A stretch of DNA of 64,000 nt. It comes from Pseudoalteromonas luteoviolacea H33-S (GTDB lineage: Bacteria; Pseudomonadota; Gammaproteobacteria; Enterobacterales; Alteromonadaceae). The DNA is taken from positions 1-64,000 of the forward strand of contig NZ_AUXY01000081.1 in NCBI RefSeq assembly GCF_001625695.1, given 5' to 3'. Both the position numbers and the translations under genes were made by a program. A model generated the notes under the pieces. That model was not told where the DNA came from and ran no database searches. It saw only the letters and a list, made by a program, of their open reading frames with translations. Of the stretch, positions 25,477 to 35,300 are shown piece by piece (positions within the stretch are counted from its first letter, which is position 1; the number at the start of each line of letters is the position of its first letter).

Positions 25477-27102
25477 ATGCTGTCAAATTTTAAAAAACAC
25501 TCGTCAATTTTCGCTGTTTTACTTTTAAGCCTATCGGGATGCAAAATGCTTGAAAGCAATGTTGATGATAAAACGGCTAAACCATCACAGATTAAAAATA
25601 TAATCTTGTTGATTGGGGATGGCATGGGTCCCCAGCAAGTTGGTTTATTGGAGGAGTATGCGACGCGTGCCCCCCAATCAATTTATCGAGGTGACAATAG
25701 CGCGATATCTAAACTGGCCAATTTAGGTGTGACAGGGCTATCTTTACATGGGCCAGCTGATAAGCTGGTTGTGGACTCTGCTTGCTCAGCAACGCAATTA
25801 GCGACAGGAGTAGCGTCTGGCAATGAGATGATAGGGTTAAACCGTGCTGGGCATAAAGTCCCAACCATTTTGCAAAAAGCCAAAGCGTTGGGTAAGTCAA
25901 CGGGGTTAGTATCTGATACTCGATTAACGCATGCGACACCAGCTGCTTTTGCAACGCATCAAATCCATCGTTCGATGGAAAACGCCATTGCGGAGCAAAT
26001 GGTGTTAAGTAACGCTGTTGACGTTATGTTATCCGGTGGATTACGCCACTTTATTCCTAAAGACTATTTGTTATTGGGCGAACAAGCGGGATTTGAGAAA
26101 AATCTCGCTGATAGTGGCTTATCATTTAAGTCAAAACGCCGTGATAGTAAAAACCTATTGAGGCAAGCTGAAAATCAAGGTTATGAGTTGGTATTTAATA
26201 AGAGTCAACTGCAAGATACACAAAAAGCGCGTATTTTAGGCTTGTTTGCAAACAGCGCTATGGTAGATGGCATTGAAGCTTCAAATCTGCGTTATCTGGG
26301 TCAACCAAGTTTACGGGACATGACGCAAGTCGCTATCAGTAAATTATCACAAAATCCAGAAGGCTTCTTTTTGATGGTCGAAGGTGGGCAAATCGATTGG
26401 GCTGGTCACAATAATGATGCTGGCACTTTATTGCATGAAATGATCAAATTCGATAGTGCAGTAGATGCTGTTTTACAATGGGCTAAGGACAGAGATGACA
26501 CTTTAGTTGTTGTGACAGCCGATCATGAAACAGGCGGCTTTGGTTTTAGCTATAGCGGTGCGGATTTGCCTCAAGCAGAGCAGCTCAACAATTTTAATAA
26601 TGATACATATAAGCCTAATTATAATTTTGGTGAGCTTGAGATTTTAGACAAACTTTTTTTGCAAAAACGAAGTTATAGTGCGATGTGGAAAGCTGCTAAG
26701 CAAGATCATAATAACCCCAGTGCCGCGAAATTAGTTCAAACAGTCAATTTAAACAGTGAATTTAAAATAAATGGTACAGATGCTAATGCCATTTTGGCAG
26801 AGCAGAAAAATGCCTTTTTTCAACGTGGGCACAAAAGTTTAAGTCTCAAGACTAGCAGTAAGATCAATGATTTTTCTCCTTTTTATGTTTATCTAAATGA
26901 ACGACCGCTCAATCTAATTGGTAGGGCACTATCAACAAAACAAAATATTGTTTGGTCAACAGGTACGCATACACATACCCCCGTAGGAGTTTTTGCTTTA
27001 GGTCCACAACATGCGATTAAACAGTTCAGTGGATTTTATACTCATGTAGAGCTTGGCAAGAAAATGCAGCATATATTAATAGATAAGGTAGATGCGAATT
27101 AA
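25477..27102 (+). CDS. Alkaline phosphatase family lipoprotein (541 aa)
   Basis: The protein hydrolyses phosphomonoesters outside the cytoplasm. ATG 25477 has GGAGGG 8 nt upstream and begins a lipoprotein signal with lipobox LSLSGC (Cys22). Catalytic features include IGDGMG with Asp48, the nucleophile Ser101 in DSACSATQLATG, VEGGQIDWAGHNND for metal ligands, TADHETGGFG, and the late THTHTPVGVFALG histidine. The sequence between about 195 and 330 is longer than in the paralogue at 45551. It is tied to a PhoD-like gene upstream, and both probably release phosphate from substrates connected with the receptor at 21691. Regulation by the GntR sites does not extend visibly to this operon. Confidence 0.9.
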   Translation: MLSNFKKHSSIFAVLLLSLSGCKMLESNVDDKTAKPSQIKNIILLIGDGMGPQQVGLLEEYATRAPQSIYRGDNSAISKLANLGVTGLSLHGPADKLVVDSACSATQLATGVASGNEMIGLNRAGHKVPTILQKAKALGKSTGLVSDTRLTHATPAAFATHQIHRSMENAIAEQMVLSNAVDVMLSGGLRHFIPKDYLLLGEQAGFEKNLADSGLSFKSKRRDSKNLLRQAENQGYELVFNKSQLQDTQKARILGLFANSAMVDGIEASNLRYLGQPSLRDMTQVAISKLSQNPEGFFLMVEGGQIDWAGHNNDAGTLLHEMIKFDSAVDAVLQWAKDRDDTLVVVTADHETGGFGFSYSGADLPQAEQLNNFNNDTYKPNYNFGELEILDKLFLQKRSYSAMWKAAKQDHNNPSAAKLVQTVNLNSEFKINGTDANAILAEQKNAFFQRGHKSLSLKTSSKINDFSPFYVYLNERPLNLIGRALSTKQNIVWSTGTHTHTPVGVFALGPQHAIKQFSGFYTHVELGKKMQHILIDKVDAN

Positions 27103-27213
27103 ATAAAATCAGAATAAGAAATAGTTAAGTTTACTATTTTGCAACATTTAACTTTACATTTGGATGTGTTAAGTATAAAAAATACTGGCTATTCAAAAAA
27201 AGGAGAATAATTA

Positions 27214-27453
27214 ATGAAGTTAGCATCTATGTTCGCTAGCGTAATAATTGCGCTTAGTACTGCCACCTCAATGACTGTTTCAGCGAAATCAGTTGGAGAT
27301 TTTGCGTATTACCATATTGGTTGTTATGGATCTGGAACAAACACAATGTTGTGGTACGAAATCGCGGAGTCTAGTTCACAGATCAGAAGTATAATCCAGC
27401 GTTGCACCTCGCAAGGTGGGGATTTTAGGATCCAAAAAATTTATACTAATTAG
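27214..27453 (+). CDS. Small secreted protein, unknown function (79 aa)
   Basis: AAGGAG lies before ATG 27214. The signal peptide is MKLASMFASVIIALSTATSM, with cleavage near VSA-KSV. The mature part of about 55 residues has two Cys (in IGCYGSG and QRCTSQGG) that could form one disulfide. Small, Gly- and aromatic-rich, ending IQKIYTN. The length and plan resemble 2714-2959 (two Cys, similar size), but no sequence identity is claimed. The gene is followed at once by a terminator and is monocistronic. Confidence 0.75.
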   Translation: MKLASMFASVIIALSTATSMTVSAKSVGDFAYYHIGCYGSGTNTMLWYEIAESSSQIRSIIQRCTSQGGDFRIQKIYTN

Positions 27454-27471
27454 CAAGGCTTATTTCTAATT

Positions 27472-27493
27472 AAAAGCCCCTTTTTGGGGCTTT
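27472..27493 (+). terminator. Terminator of the 27214 gene
   Basis: AAAGCCCC and GGGGCTTT pair across a 5-T loop, starting 19 bp after the stop. Confidence 0.8.
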
Positions 27494-27581
27494 CTGCAAT
27501 GTAATAAACATATAAAACGTAAACACTATTGTGTTATAAAGTGGAAAAGTTTAAACACTTATAAATTAATAAGGAAGTAAA

Positions 27582-28175
27582 TTGAGTATTCATGAGCAAA
27601 GTGAATGGTGGTCAATGACGTTTGAAGGTGAAGATCACTCTTCAGATGAGTTCATATCCAAAAGTTTTGAAAGCTGTACTTTTATCGGCTGTAACTTTTC
27701 AGAAGCCAGCTTTCGCAGCTGTAAATTTGTAGATTGCGAGTTTATAAAGTGCAATTTAAGCTTGACTAAAATTCACTACAGCGAATTTTCGGACGTCATC
27801 TTTCGCGATTCTAAAGTTATTGGCATTGATTGGACCAAAGCCGCTTGGCCAAGGTTAATGCTTAGTGCGCCTATTAAGTTTTACGATTGCATGTTAAACG
27901 ACAGCTCTTTTTATGGCTTACAGTTACAAGGTTTTGCACTAGAGCGATGTATCGTGCGTGGTGTCGATTTTAGAGATGGTGACTTTGCCAGAGCTAGCTT
28001 TAGAGATAGTGAGCTATCTGGGTCTATGTTTTCGAGCACTAACCTGTCGGCTGTTGATTTTTCAAATGCGACGGGATTTGATATTGATATCTTTAGTAAC
28101 ACGATAAATAAAGCGAAGTTTGATCGCTTTGAAGCGACGAGACTACTGAATTGTTTGGAAGTGGAGTTAGTATGA
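27582..28175 (+). CDS. Pentapeptide repeat protein, McbG/Qnr-like (197 aa)
   Basis: The start is TTG 27582, supported by AAGGAAG ending 4-5 nt before it in a normal position. The sequence is built of A(D/N)LXX-type repeats with Phe or Leu in the centre (CTFIGCNFSEASFRSCKF, GVDFRDGDFARASFRDSE). This gives a right-handed quadrilateral beta helix that mimics B-form DNA. Length and a short loop after repeat block 1 (residues about 80-100) resemble McbG and Qnr, which protect DNA gyrase. Chromosomal proteins of this size are widespread in marine gammaproteobacteria and often have no known resistance role. A link with gyrase poisons is inference. Confidence 0.8.
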   Translation: MSIHEQSEWWSMTFEGEDHSSDEFISKSFESCTFIGCNFSEASFRSCKFVDCEFIKCNLSLTKIHYSEFSDVIFRDSKVIGIDWTKAAWPRLMLSAPIKFYDCMLNDSSFYGLQLQGFALERCIVRGVDFRDGDFARASFRDSELSGSMFSSTNLSAVDFSNATGFDIDIFSNTINKAKFDRFEATRLLNCLEVELV

Positions 28176-28513
28176 GATGAAATACAATATACTTTAACTT
28201 GTATTTAAATCTTTGTTATATAACTTTAAATATGGTTTTTGTTAAGTTAGTTTTAAACTGGGCAGTAATTTTAGAACTCTAGCCTCACTGTATGGACGTT
28301 TTTAATTTTCAAATTTTCCTGTATAATTTCGCGCCTGTTGAGTGGGGCTTTATTGTCACTTGTAGAGAATAAGTTCATAGAAACCATTCACACCATATCT
28401 AACTATCTAAAGTATAAGGCTAATTGGTAGTTTACTTTTTGCAGTGTTCTATAACGCACTAATCAGTTCGAGCACTGGCTATCTAGCTCTTAACTAATGG
28501 AGAAGCACCATAA
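28176..28513. other. Intergenic region with a probable promoter
   Basis: No gene is supported. A consensus TATAAT at 28322-28327, followed by a G/C-rich discriminator, points to a sigma-70 promoter for the 28514 operon with a leader of about 180 nt. Confidence 0.4.
28299..28327 (+). promoter_or_regulatory. Probable sigma-70 promoter of the 28514 operon
   Basis: The -10 element TATAAT is perfect at 28322-28327 with GCGCC just downstream. The -35 position at 28299-28304 (TTTTTA) is poor. Confidence 0.35.
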
Positions 28514-29698
28514 ATGAGAATATTGGCATTATTGATAGTATTTGTTGCACTTAGTGGCTGTGAGGCTACGCGTGTAAACAACGTAAATTCAATAAAAACA
28601 AAAGCTAAGCTTAACAATACACTATCATTACCTATCAATGCAGATGTTGCTTTTCATGTAGATCGTTCTGTACCAGAAGATAAGGTCAATTTTATTGGTC
28701 AGTTAGAGAGTGCCGCTGAACTAGTGACACAAGAAATGTTCAGTTCATCAAAAAAGCTAGATAGCGATGTAAAGTTTGACTATTTAATTAAATTAAAAGC
28801 AACCAGTGATTGGGATATCGTGTGGGGTGGTTGGGACTCAGATTTTACAATACAAATTTTCAGTGCAGATGGTGAGTTAATCTTCGATAAAGCATCCATT
28901 GCGAAAGCAAGTGGAAGCGGGGGGGTTTATGATTTTAACGCTGTGTTCAACTCATTTGCTAAAGAAACAAAAACAGCTTTGATTGATTTCGTTAATGCAA
29001 ACGAAACTCTTTTGCTTAATCCTACAATGGTTAGTGCGCAGAGCAAGCCTGTAAAGTATTTTTTCAAAGATGCAGAGCCTGCTATGTCAGGTACTGGTTT
29101 TTTCATTAATAATAAAGGTGTCGCCGTTACCGCAGCACATGTTATTGATGAATGTATCTTTTATGAAACACAAGAAAAGGGAGTAAAGCGAGAAGTTGAA
29201 CTGATTGCACAAAGTAATTTGTTAGATCTTGCTGTTTTGAAAGTTAAAGGCATTGATTCTGCGTCAGTAACAATTTTAGAAGAGCCGAACGTGACATTGG
29301 GCAAGCAAGTGTTCACAACAGGCTTTCCACTGTCAGGAATTTTGTCTGAATATCCATCGATGACGATGGGTAATATTAGTTCCTTAGGTGGATTGAAGGG
29401 CGCTAAGGGCTTCTTTCAATTCTCAGCACCTATACAGCCCGGTAATAGTGGCGGTGCAATCTTAGACTATAAAGGAAATTTGGTCGGTGTTGTATCAAGT
29501 AGTCTTAATCAAAGTATTATGCTGAAAAAAAGCGGTACTGTTGCGCAAAACGTTAACTTTGGTGTTGATGTCGAATTACTTAAGAAATTCTTGACAAAGC
29601 AGGGTGTTACATACAATCAAGGTCAAAGCGAAACAGCTTTTGAGCAATCTTCGGCTAATGCCGTTGAATCGACTATTCAATTGTTATGCTATAAGTAG
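28514..29698 (+). CDS. Trypsin-like serine protease lipoprotein (394 aa)
   Basis: The lipobox LSGC places a lipid on Cys16. Residues about 30-170 are a domain of unknown type with beta strands and a WGGWDSDFTIQIF segment. The catalytic S1C-like protease domain follows: GTGFFINNKGVAVTAAHVID with His209, LLDLAVLKVKG with Asp238, and PIQPGNSGGAILD with Ser312. The triad is complete. There is no PDZ domain, unlike DegP/DegS. A role in envelope protein turnover or in cleaving a partner is plausible. The next gene begins 8 bp later, so the two are co-transcribed and may act together. Confidence 0.85.
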   Translation: MRILALLIVFVALSGCEATRVNNVNSIKTKAKLNNTLSLPINADVAFHVDRSVPEDKVNFIGQLESAAELVTQEMFSSSKKLDSDVKFDYLIKLKATSDWDIVWGGWDSDFTIQIFSADGELIFDKASIAKASGSGGVYDFNAVFNSFAKETKTALIDFVNANETLLLNPTMVSAQSKPVKYFFKDAEPAMSGTGFFINNKGVAVTAAHVIDECIFYETQEKGVKREVELIAQSNLLDLAVLKVKGIDSASVTILEEPNVTLGKQVFTTGFPLSGILSEYPSMTMGNISSLGGLKGAKGFFQFSAPIQPGNSGGAILDYKGNLVGVVSSSLNQSIMLKKSGTVAQNVNFGVDVELLKKFLTKQGVTYNQGQSETAFEQSSANAVESTIQLLCYK

Positions 29699-29706
29699 GT
29701 AGTAAA

Positions 29707-30315
29707 ATGAAAACTTTTAATTATGCATATGTCCTTTTAAGTTTAATAATTCTGTCTTTCAGTGCAAACCTACTTGCTAATTCAGGTGGAGAAAACAGTA
29801 ATACACAAGCAGTTACTGAGCCCGTCCTAACCGAATATAAGCATCAAGGCGTAACTTACCCGCCGGTGTTATTTGTGACGAATATTGAAGATAGCAATTT
29901 TACTGACAGTTTAGATGGATACGAAGCTTTTTCTAAGCTTGACAAAGAAGCGGTAGGTTTGCCAATTGGCCTTAGAGTATTAAAACTTCACAGAACAAAG
30001 CAAGACGCCACTCAGTTTTCATCTCTAATGCTCTCTGCATCTACTCTTGGAATTATTCCAATTGTATCAAATACAGAGTTCAAAGTTCGTTATGATATCT
30101 TTGTTCAAGGTAAGTCAATTGCACACTTTGAATACTCTATGGACTCAACTGATGTTGGAAATATGTGGACTCAAGCATACAACAAAAGAGAAACAAAACC
30201 CTCTGAAGTACAGTTTTTAGCAGATACTATTCCTGCATTTTTAAATGAATTGAGTAATTCTAAAGAAGTAAAATTGGCATTTGCTGAATACGAAGAGTAT
30301 TTTGGCGACTTATAG
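29707..30315 (+). CDS. Exported protein of unknown function (202 aa)
   Basis: The signal peptide MKTFNYAYVLLSLIILSFSA has cleavage near LLA-NSG. The mature region has no Cys and no catalytic motif. It holds central hydrophobic strands (LMLSASTLGIIPIVSNTEFK, KVRYDIFVQGK) that look like a beta-rich lipocalin- or barrel-like core. It lies directly behind the protease lipoprotein, in what seems a two-gene operon, so it may be its substrate or accessory protein. I do not recognise a family. Confidence 0.65.
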   Translation: MKTFNYAYVLLSLIILSFSANLLANSGGENSNTQAVTEPVLTEYKHQGVTYPPVLFVTNIEDSNFTDSLDGYEAFSKLDKEAVGLPIGLRVLKLHRTKQDATQFSSLMLSASTLGIIPIVSNTEFKVRYDIFVQGKSIAHFEYSMDSTDVGNMWTQAYNKRETKPSEVQFLADTIPAFLNELSNSKEVKLAFAEYEEYFGDL

Positions 30316-30336
30316 AAAAGATTGGTAATTAAGTTT

Positions 30337-30367
30337 GGCGGCCATTTTTAAACTTGACCGCCTTTTT
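30337..30367 (+). terminator. Possible terminator of the protease operon
   Basis: GGCGG (30337-30341) and CCGCC (30358-30362) form a short stem with a 16-nt loop, followed by a T run. Confidence 0.45.
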
Positions 30368-30786
30368 ACCAAGCTTCATTTTTGATATATAGAATATTGG
30401 CATTACCTTATTGCGCGTAATTTTATGCGTGGGTAATTATATACATATTAGATATGTCGTAGCTTAAGGCATGTGGAGGCAATGTACGGGTTATTTAATA
30501 CAAATTATCTAGCAATCTCTGAGTAGAGTTTTCTGTGGTCAGCGTCTACCTTGGATTTAAAGCTTTCAAACTTCTTTTAAATAACTCATAAATAAACATT
30601 TTTAAAATGTGTCACTTCCTAGATTGATTGTTAATTTACAAGTGTTTTGGTTTACTTTTGGCCGATTTTAGTTTGTTTTGCGGTGAATTGATATCAAACT
30701 TCTATCTAAGCACTTATCATATCTATTTTTAAACTCGTCTTATATCGTTTAATAAACATAACGATTCATAACATCAATAGAGCGCA
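30368..30786. other. Intergenic region, nothing recognised
   Basis: About 420 bp of AT-rich DNA without a supported gene or clear promoter. It must hold the promoter of the lipoprotein pair at 30787. Confidence 0.4.
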
Positions 30787-31392
30787 ATGAAAGTCAAACA
30801 GTTCTTAATTATTTTAATCGTATTCTTATCTGTTAATGGTTGTGGCATGACAGAAGATTTAATGAAAGCACGGTACACGCTTAATAAAGCCCGTCACTCA
30901 GTACAAGTCGCTGGCGACCATCCTGCTCTTAATGAGCACCGCCTTAAAAACTCAGCAGAAATTTGTTTAAGAGAAAATGATAAGCAGTGTTTAGCTCTTG
31001 CGTATGAACTTTATGGCCATTTATATCGCTCCAATACAATCAGGGTAGAACAGAACCATTACGAAGAAAAAGGATTTGTAGAGCCGAATGTCACATTTGA
31101 AAATAGGTTTGAGCATTCTGCTAAACATTTTGAAAAAGCCATTAGCTATTGGGACCATGCTAAAGATCACAAAGAAATATCAACTCTTTATATCCAGCTA
31201 TCATTGAGTTACCACTTAATAGAGGATATAGAAAAAGAGTGTTTAGCGTTAGAGAAAAGCTTACAGTATCACTTTCAAGCGTACCCAGAAGATGACATGC
31301 CTGCTGATGAAATTCCAATGAATTTTGAACGCTTTAGTGACTATATTTTGCAACTACAGAGTCAAGCAGGCTGTGCAAGCAAACCAGAATAA
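30787..31392 (+). CDS. Lipoprotein, TPR-like, paralogue 1 (201 aa)
   Basis: The lipobox is VNGC (Cys19). The mature protein is helical with repeated 30-40-residue units of the kind seen in TPR proteins (ENRFEHSAKHFEKAISYWDH, ISTLYIQLSLSYHLIEDIEK, ECLALEKSLQYHFQAYPEDD). A conserved C-terminal phrase (FSDYILQLQSQAGC) ends with a Cys. The next gene is a tandem paralogue of exactly the same mature plan. The pair shares ENR, EKEC-AL-K, AYP-D and FS-YI-AGC positions. The function is unknown; TPR lipoproteins commonly scaffold envelope complexes. Confidence 0.75.
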   Translation: MKVKQFLIILIVFLSVNGCGMTEDLMKARYTLNKARHSVQVAGDHPALNEHRLKNSAEICLRENDKQCLALAYELYGHLYRSNTIRVEQNHYEEKGFVEPNVTFENRFEHSAKHFEKAISYWDHAKDHKEISTLYIQLSLSYHLIEDIEKECLALEKSLQYHFQAYPEDDMPADEIPMNFERFSDYILQLQSQAGCASKPE

Positions 31393-31503
31393 CATATCCT
31401 TATGGTGCTTAATCACTCGATTAAGTATACCTTGATGAGCGGCTTTTCAATTTTTTACTATCCGATAGTAATGACGATTTTTAAGATCAGTTTCAGTGAG
31501 TTT

Positions 31504-32109
31504 ATGAATATAAAAAATACTATGTTGGCAGTTGGTGCTACCTTTGTTTCAACCGGGTGTGAAGTGACATATAAGCAAGAAGATGCAGATAGGGACTTTA
31601 ATAAAGCAGTCAGATTCTTAAAGCAAAATAAAGCGCCTAAAGGGGTAGATAATCTGCTGAGTAATGTGCTGGAGTTTTGCAATGAAACCAAAAAGCCAAA
31701 ATGTTTGGTGTACACTCATTTGTATTATGGTGACTTTTACTTTTCTTCTATGCTGACCAACCATAAAGGCACGTTTAACGTTTTTGGGTTTGCAGAAGCT
31801 GGTGTGTCATATGAAAACAGACACCAGCAAGGTATTACGCACTACTTAAAGGCGATCAGTTTTGTAGACCCAGATAATAATCAAGCATTTATAGCGAGTT
31901 TATATGAGAGGCTTTCATTAGGCTATCGCACTATGGGTGAGCAGGAGAAAGAGTGTGAAGCATTGCAAAAAGCTTTAATGTCTCAAGCAAAAGCGTATCC
32001 AGATGGTGATGAGCCTGTAGAGCATTTCCCTGTAAATGTTAAATATTTCAGTGAGTATATCGCATTTAAACAAAAGCGTGCTGGCTGTACTCAATTCGAA
32101 ATAAAGTAG
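31504..32109 (+). CDS. Lipoprotein, TPR-like, paralogue 2 (201 aa)
   Basis: ATG 31504 is preferred over ATG 31402, because it opens the lipoprotein signal (MNIKNTMLAVGATFVSTGC) directly and makes the product 201 aa, the same as its upstream paralogue. Shared positions include YENR-HQ, YLKAIS, LYERLSLGYRTMGEQEKECE, AYPDGDEP and FSEYIAFKQKRAGC. It is therefore a tandem duplicate. Divergence is strong in the first half, which suggests different partners. The gap of 111 bp to the upstream stop means it may have its own ribosome site (weak), or be coupled. Function unknown. Confidence 0.7.
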   Translation: MNIKNTMLAVGATFVSTGCEVTYKQEDADRDFNKAVRFLKQNKAPKGVDNLLSNVLEFCNETKKPKCLVYTHLYYGDFYFSSMLTNHKGTFNVFGFAEAGVSYENRHQQGITHYLKAISFVDPDNNQAFIASLYERLSLGYRTMGEQEKECEALQKALMSQAKAYPDGDEPVEHFPVNVKYFSEYIAFKQKRAGCTQFEIK

Positions 32110-32336
32110 TAATGTGTGCTACTAAATTGATTTTTTACCAATTTAACATAATTCATAAGCTGGTTCGTTTTTGCTGTATCGTGACAAGGGGATTTAGAGG
32201 GGGTAAGGGTTTAAAGTTGTTCTTTGTGTTTTAAGTACATTGGAAAGTGTTTTAAGCACATTGAGAAAGGCGCTTAGTTTATGTACTCATTTATATAGTA
32301 TGTTTCTCGGCCAATTACACTTTCTGCTCAGTTAAA

Positions 32337-32360
32337 AAAGGCCAACACAAGTTGGCCTTT
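32337..32360 (-). terminator. Terminator of the Oar-like receptor gene
   Basis: AAAGGCCAAC/GTTGGCCTTT, a 10-bp perfect stem with a 4-nt loop. On the minus strand a T tract (TTTTTTAAC) follows. Confidence 0.75.
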
Positions 32361-32382
32361 CAATTACTAAATAATCACGCTA

Positions 32383-35300
32383 TTAGAACGAGTAGCGGAT
32401 ACCAATTTTAGCTTGCCATGCAGATGCACCTTTGGTGATCTGAGAGTAGTTGCGAACGTCTGAACCTTGGTAACGCGGATCGATAACTAATTTACCGTCC
32501 TCTAAACCACCAAAATCATATAGTTTTTGGTCGCTGTAACCAAGTCTCTTTTCAACACCCCAATCACTGTTAAGTAGATTAGCGAAGTTTTCAATCATGA
32601 AGTAAACTTCGCCTTTGTGTTCTTTGTAGATACCAGGGATCTCTTGAGTAAAGCTTACATCCATTGTAGTTACCCAAGGTTGAGTCCCTGTATTACGGTC
32701 AAGTAATTGGCCACGCTCAGAAATACCAGCTCTGTTAAGAAGTGCTTCTAACTCATTCCACGATAACTTAGATTCATTCCAATCTACGTTTGTGTCATCA
32801 GGACCTGTTGGAATGTATGCAAGATAAGCTGATGTTCTATCTAGACCACGAGTATCACCAAAGTCGCCATCGTTGTATGAGCCCATAGTATAGCTAAATG
32901 GACGACCAGAACGACGCTCGAAGAACATGTTGAACTTAGATGCATAACCTTCGAAGAACTCAGTCTGGTAACGTAAGTTAAGCTTAAAGCTGTGCTCAAC
33001 TTCATAGTGACCACGGCCAACTAAGTCAACGTTACGGCTATGTGTTGTTGCATGTTTGTAGTTACCGTCAGCTTGTGATGCACTACCCGGCGAGATGTCT
33101 TCAACATCTTGATGTGTATAGCTTGCAGACACGTATAGGCCGTTATCGAATTCTTTTGCGATTGCTGTTGAAATGATAATTGAACGTGCATCTAAGTCAG
33201 AATTCGTCATCATGATGTCATGATTATCTGTACGACCAGATTCTTCTGTGTAAATACTTTCATAAATTACACGCCCTGTCGCCGAAAGGTTTGGAGCAGC
33301 TTCCTTCTGTTCAATAGCCGTATTGTGCCAAACAGCTTCGTCTTGCTTGTTTTGGTAAGCAATTTCAGCAGACCATTTGAAGCCGTCACCTAATAGCTCT
33401 GAATCAAATTCATACTCAAAACCAACTTGTGCACGAATACTTGAAGGTAGTTTAAAGTTTGGATCAGTATAAGCTGTATTACCTGCGCCTTGAGTAAGCG
33501 TTGATTGAATAGCCTCTGGTACTCGCGTGATATCAACTTGCTCTACATTAGCAAAATAAGCGTTGATATCATCTTGCGATGCTTCAACTTGTGTTATGCC
33601 GTCTTTTTGGAATGGGTTGTTGAACCAAACGTTAGGAATACCGCCTTGGAAACGACCAATACCACCGTTAATGGTTAGTGCGTCCGTTGCGTAGAACTTA
33701 AAGCCAATACGCGGAAGGATGATGTCTGCGCCATCTAGGTTTTCTTGGTTAGTATAACCGTACGTTTGTAGGAAATATTCGTTAAGATTAGGCTTATCAC
33801 CTGAAGATAAACGTTCATATCGAACACCAGCAGTGATTTCTAAATCATCAGTCAGGTAGAACTTATCTTCCACATAAAGTGCAAGTTGCTCACGTGTCGC
33901 GTCATACGCTAAGTCATTCACATTGTTTGAATTTGCGTTCATGTATGAGAATTGGTAATCATCTTTCCAATTTTGATATAGCTTTTTGCTTTCAAAATCA
34001 TCTAGGCTACCAAACTTCCAAGTACCCATCGAATTTTGGGCAAATAGGTTGTATAGACGCTTACTTTCTAGTTGCGCACCAAAATTGATCTCATGGTCAC
34101 CCATTAGGTAAGTTGCATCGAAAGTGAATGCGTAAGTTTCTGTTTCAGAAACATTGCTGTGACGTACATCGTCACGACCAAACTGAATAGACTCACCACG
34201 GTCGCTATTATTTAGATAGACTTGAATTTGACCTAAATCAGAATTTGTTAAGCTGTCATTTGATACATCTTTGTAAGCAAAACCAATTTCAGTTGAGAAG
34301 TCATCAGACCAATCAGAGTATAGTTTTGTCGCAAAGTTGTTGAATTTAGTCACGTATTGGTAACGGCTAGATGCCATAGTGATGGTGTTACCACCAGTTG
34401 CGAAGCCTTTGTCGCTTTCTTCATCCTGCCATTGGTAAGTAAAGTCTGCGCGGTGAAGGTCACTGATGTTCCAGCTAAGTTTGACTAGCAGGCTGTCACT
34501 AGTATTTTCTGGATCGCCACCAAGCTCATCTTGTAAACCGTATGTATTACTTAGGATGGTATTGAATCGGTCGTAATCTTGCTTAGAAATATCAAATTCG
34601 TGTGATGTGCCAGAGCCATCAAAGCCATAGTCCATTTCTCTCTCTTGTTTCCAAGAATTGTAGTTCACGAAGAAAAATAGTTCATCTTTGATGATAGCGC
34701 CACCAGTGCTAAAGCCCATTCTCGCTTCAGTTTCGATTGGATCTGTGCTTGAAACGTCAAACGTTTTGTGGCCATCTTTATCGAGAACGTGGTCGCCAGC
34801 TCTGTACTCTTCACCAGTCTCTGGGTTAACGCCATCTTTTGTGTGTTTAGCTTCTGAGATGTTATCTACTTTACCAGCAAGGCTAGGTGTACTTGTCTCG
34901 TAAAAACCAGAGAAAGTAAACTCGTTAGAACCTGACTTAGTTACGGCATTGATAGTCCCGCCGCCAAAGTTACCTTTTTTCGCAGAGAATGGAGAGCTAT
35001 CAACAGAGATTTGCTCAATTGCATCCAGTGCAACTGGTGGTTGAGCTGTTGGGTAACCACCAAAGTTTAAACCAAAGTCATCGTTTTGGCCTATACCGTC
35101 TACAGTTAAACCGTTTGTTCTTGGGTTATTACCAGCAATGGTTAATTCACCGTTACCGTTAATGCTTGCAAGTGGGTTAAGACGTGCAACGTCTTTGATG
35201 TCGTTGTTAAAGCTAGGTACGTTATTAATGGTATCTTCACCAAATACACTGCTTGAACCGCCGGCTTGTTGTACTAGTTTATAACCACTTACTTGAATTT

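Noticed and set aside
31402..31503. N-terminal extension of the second TPR lipoprotein from ATG 31402
   Set aside because: It places 34 extra residues before the lipoprotein signal; the shorter form matches the paralogue exactly in length.
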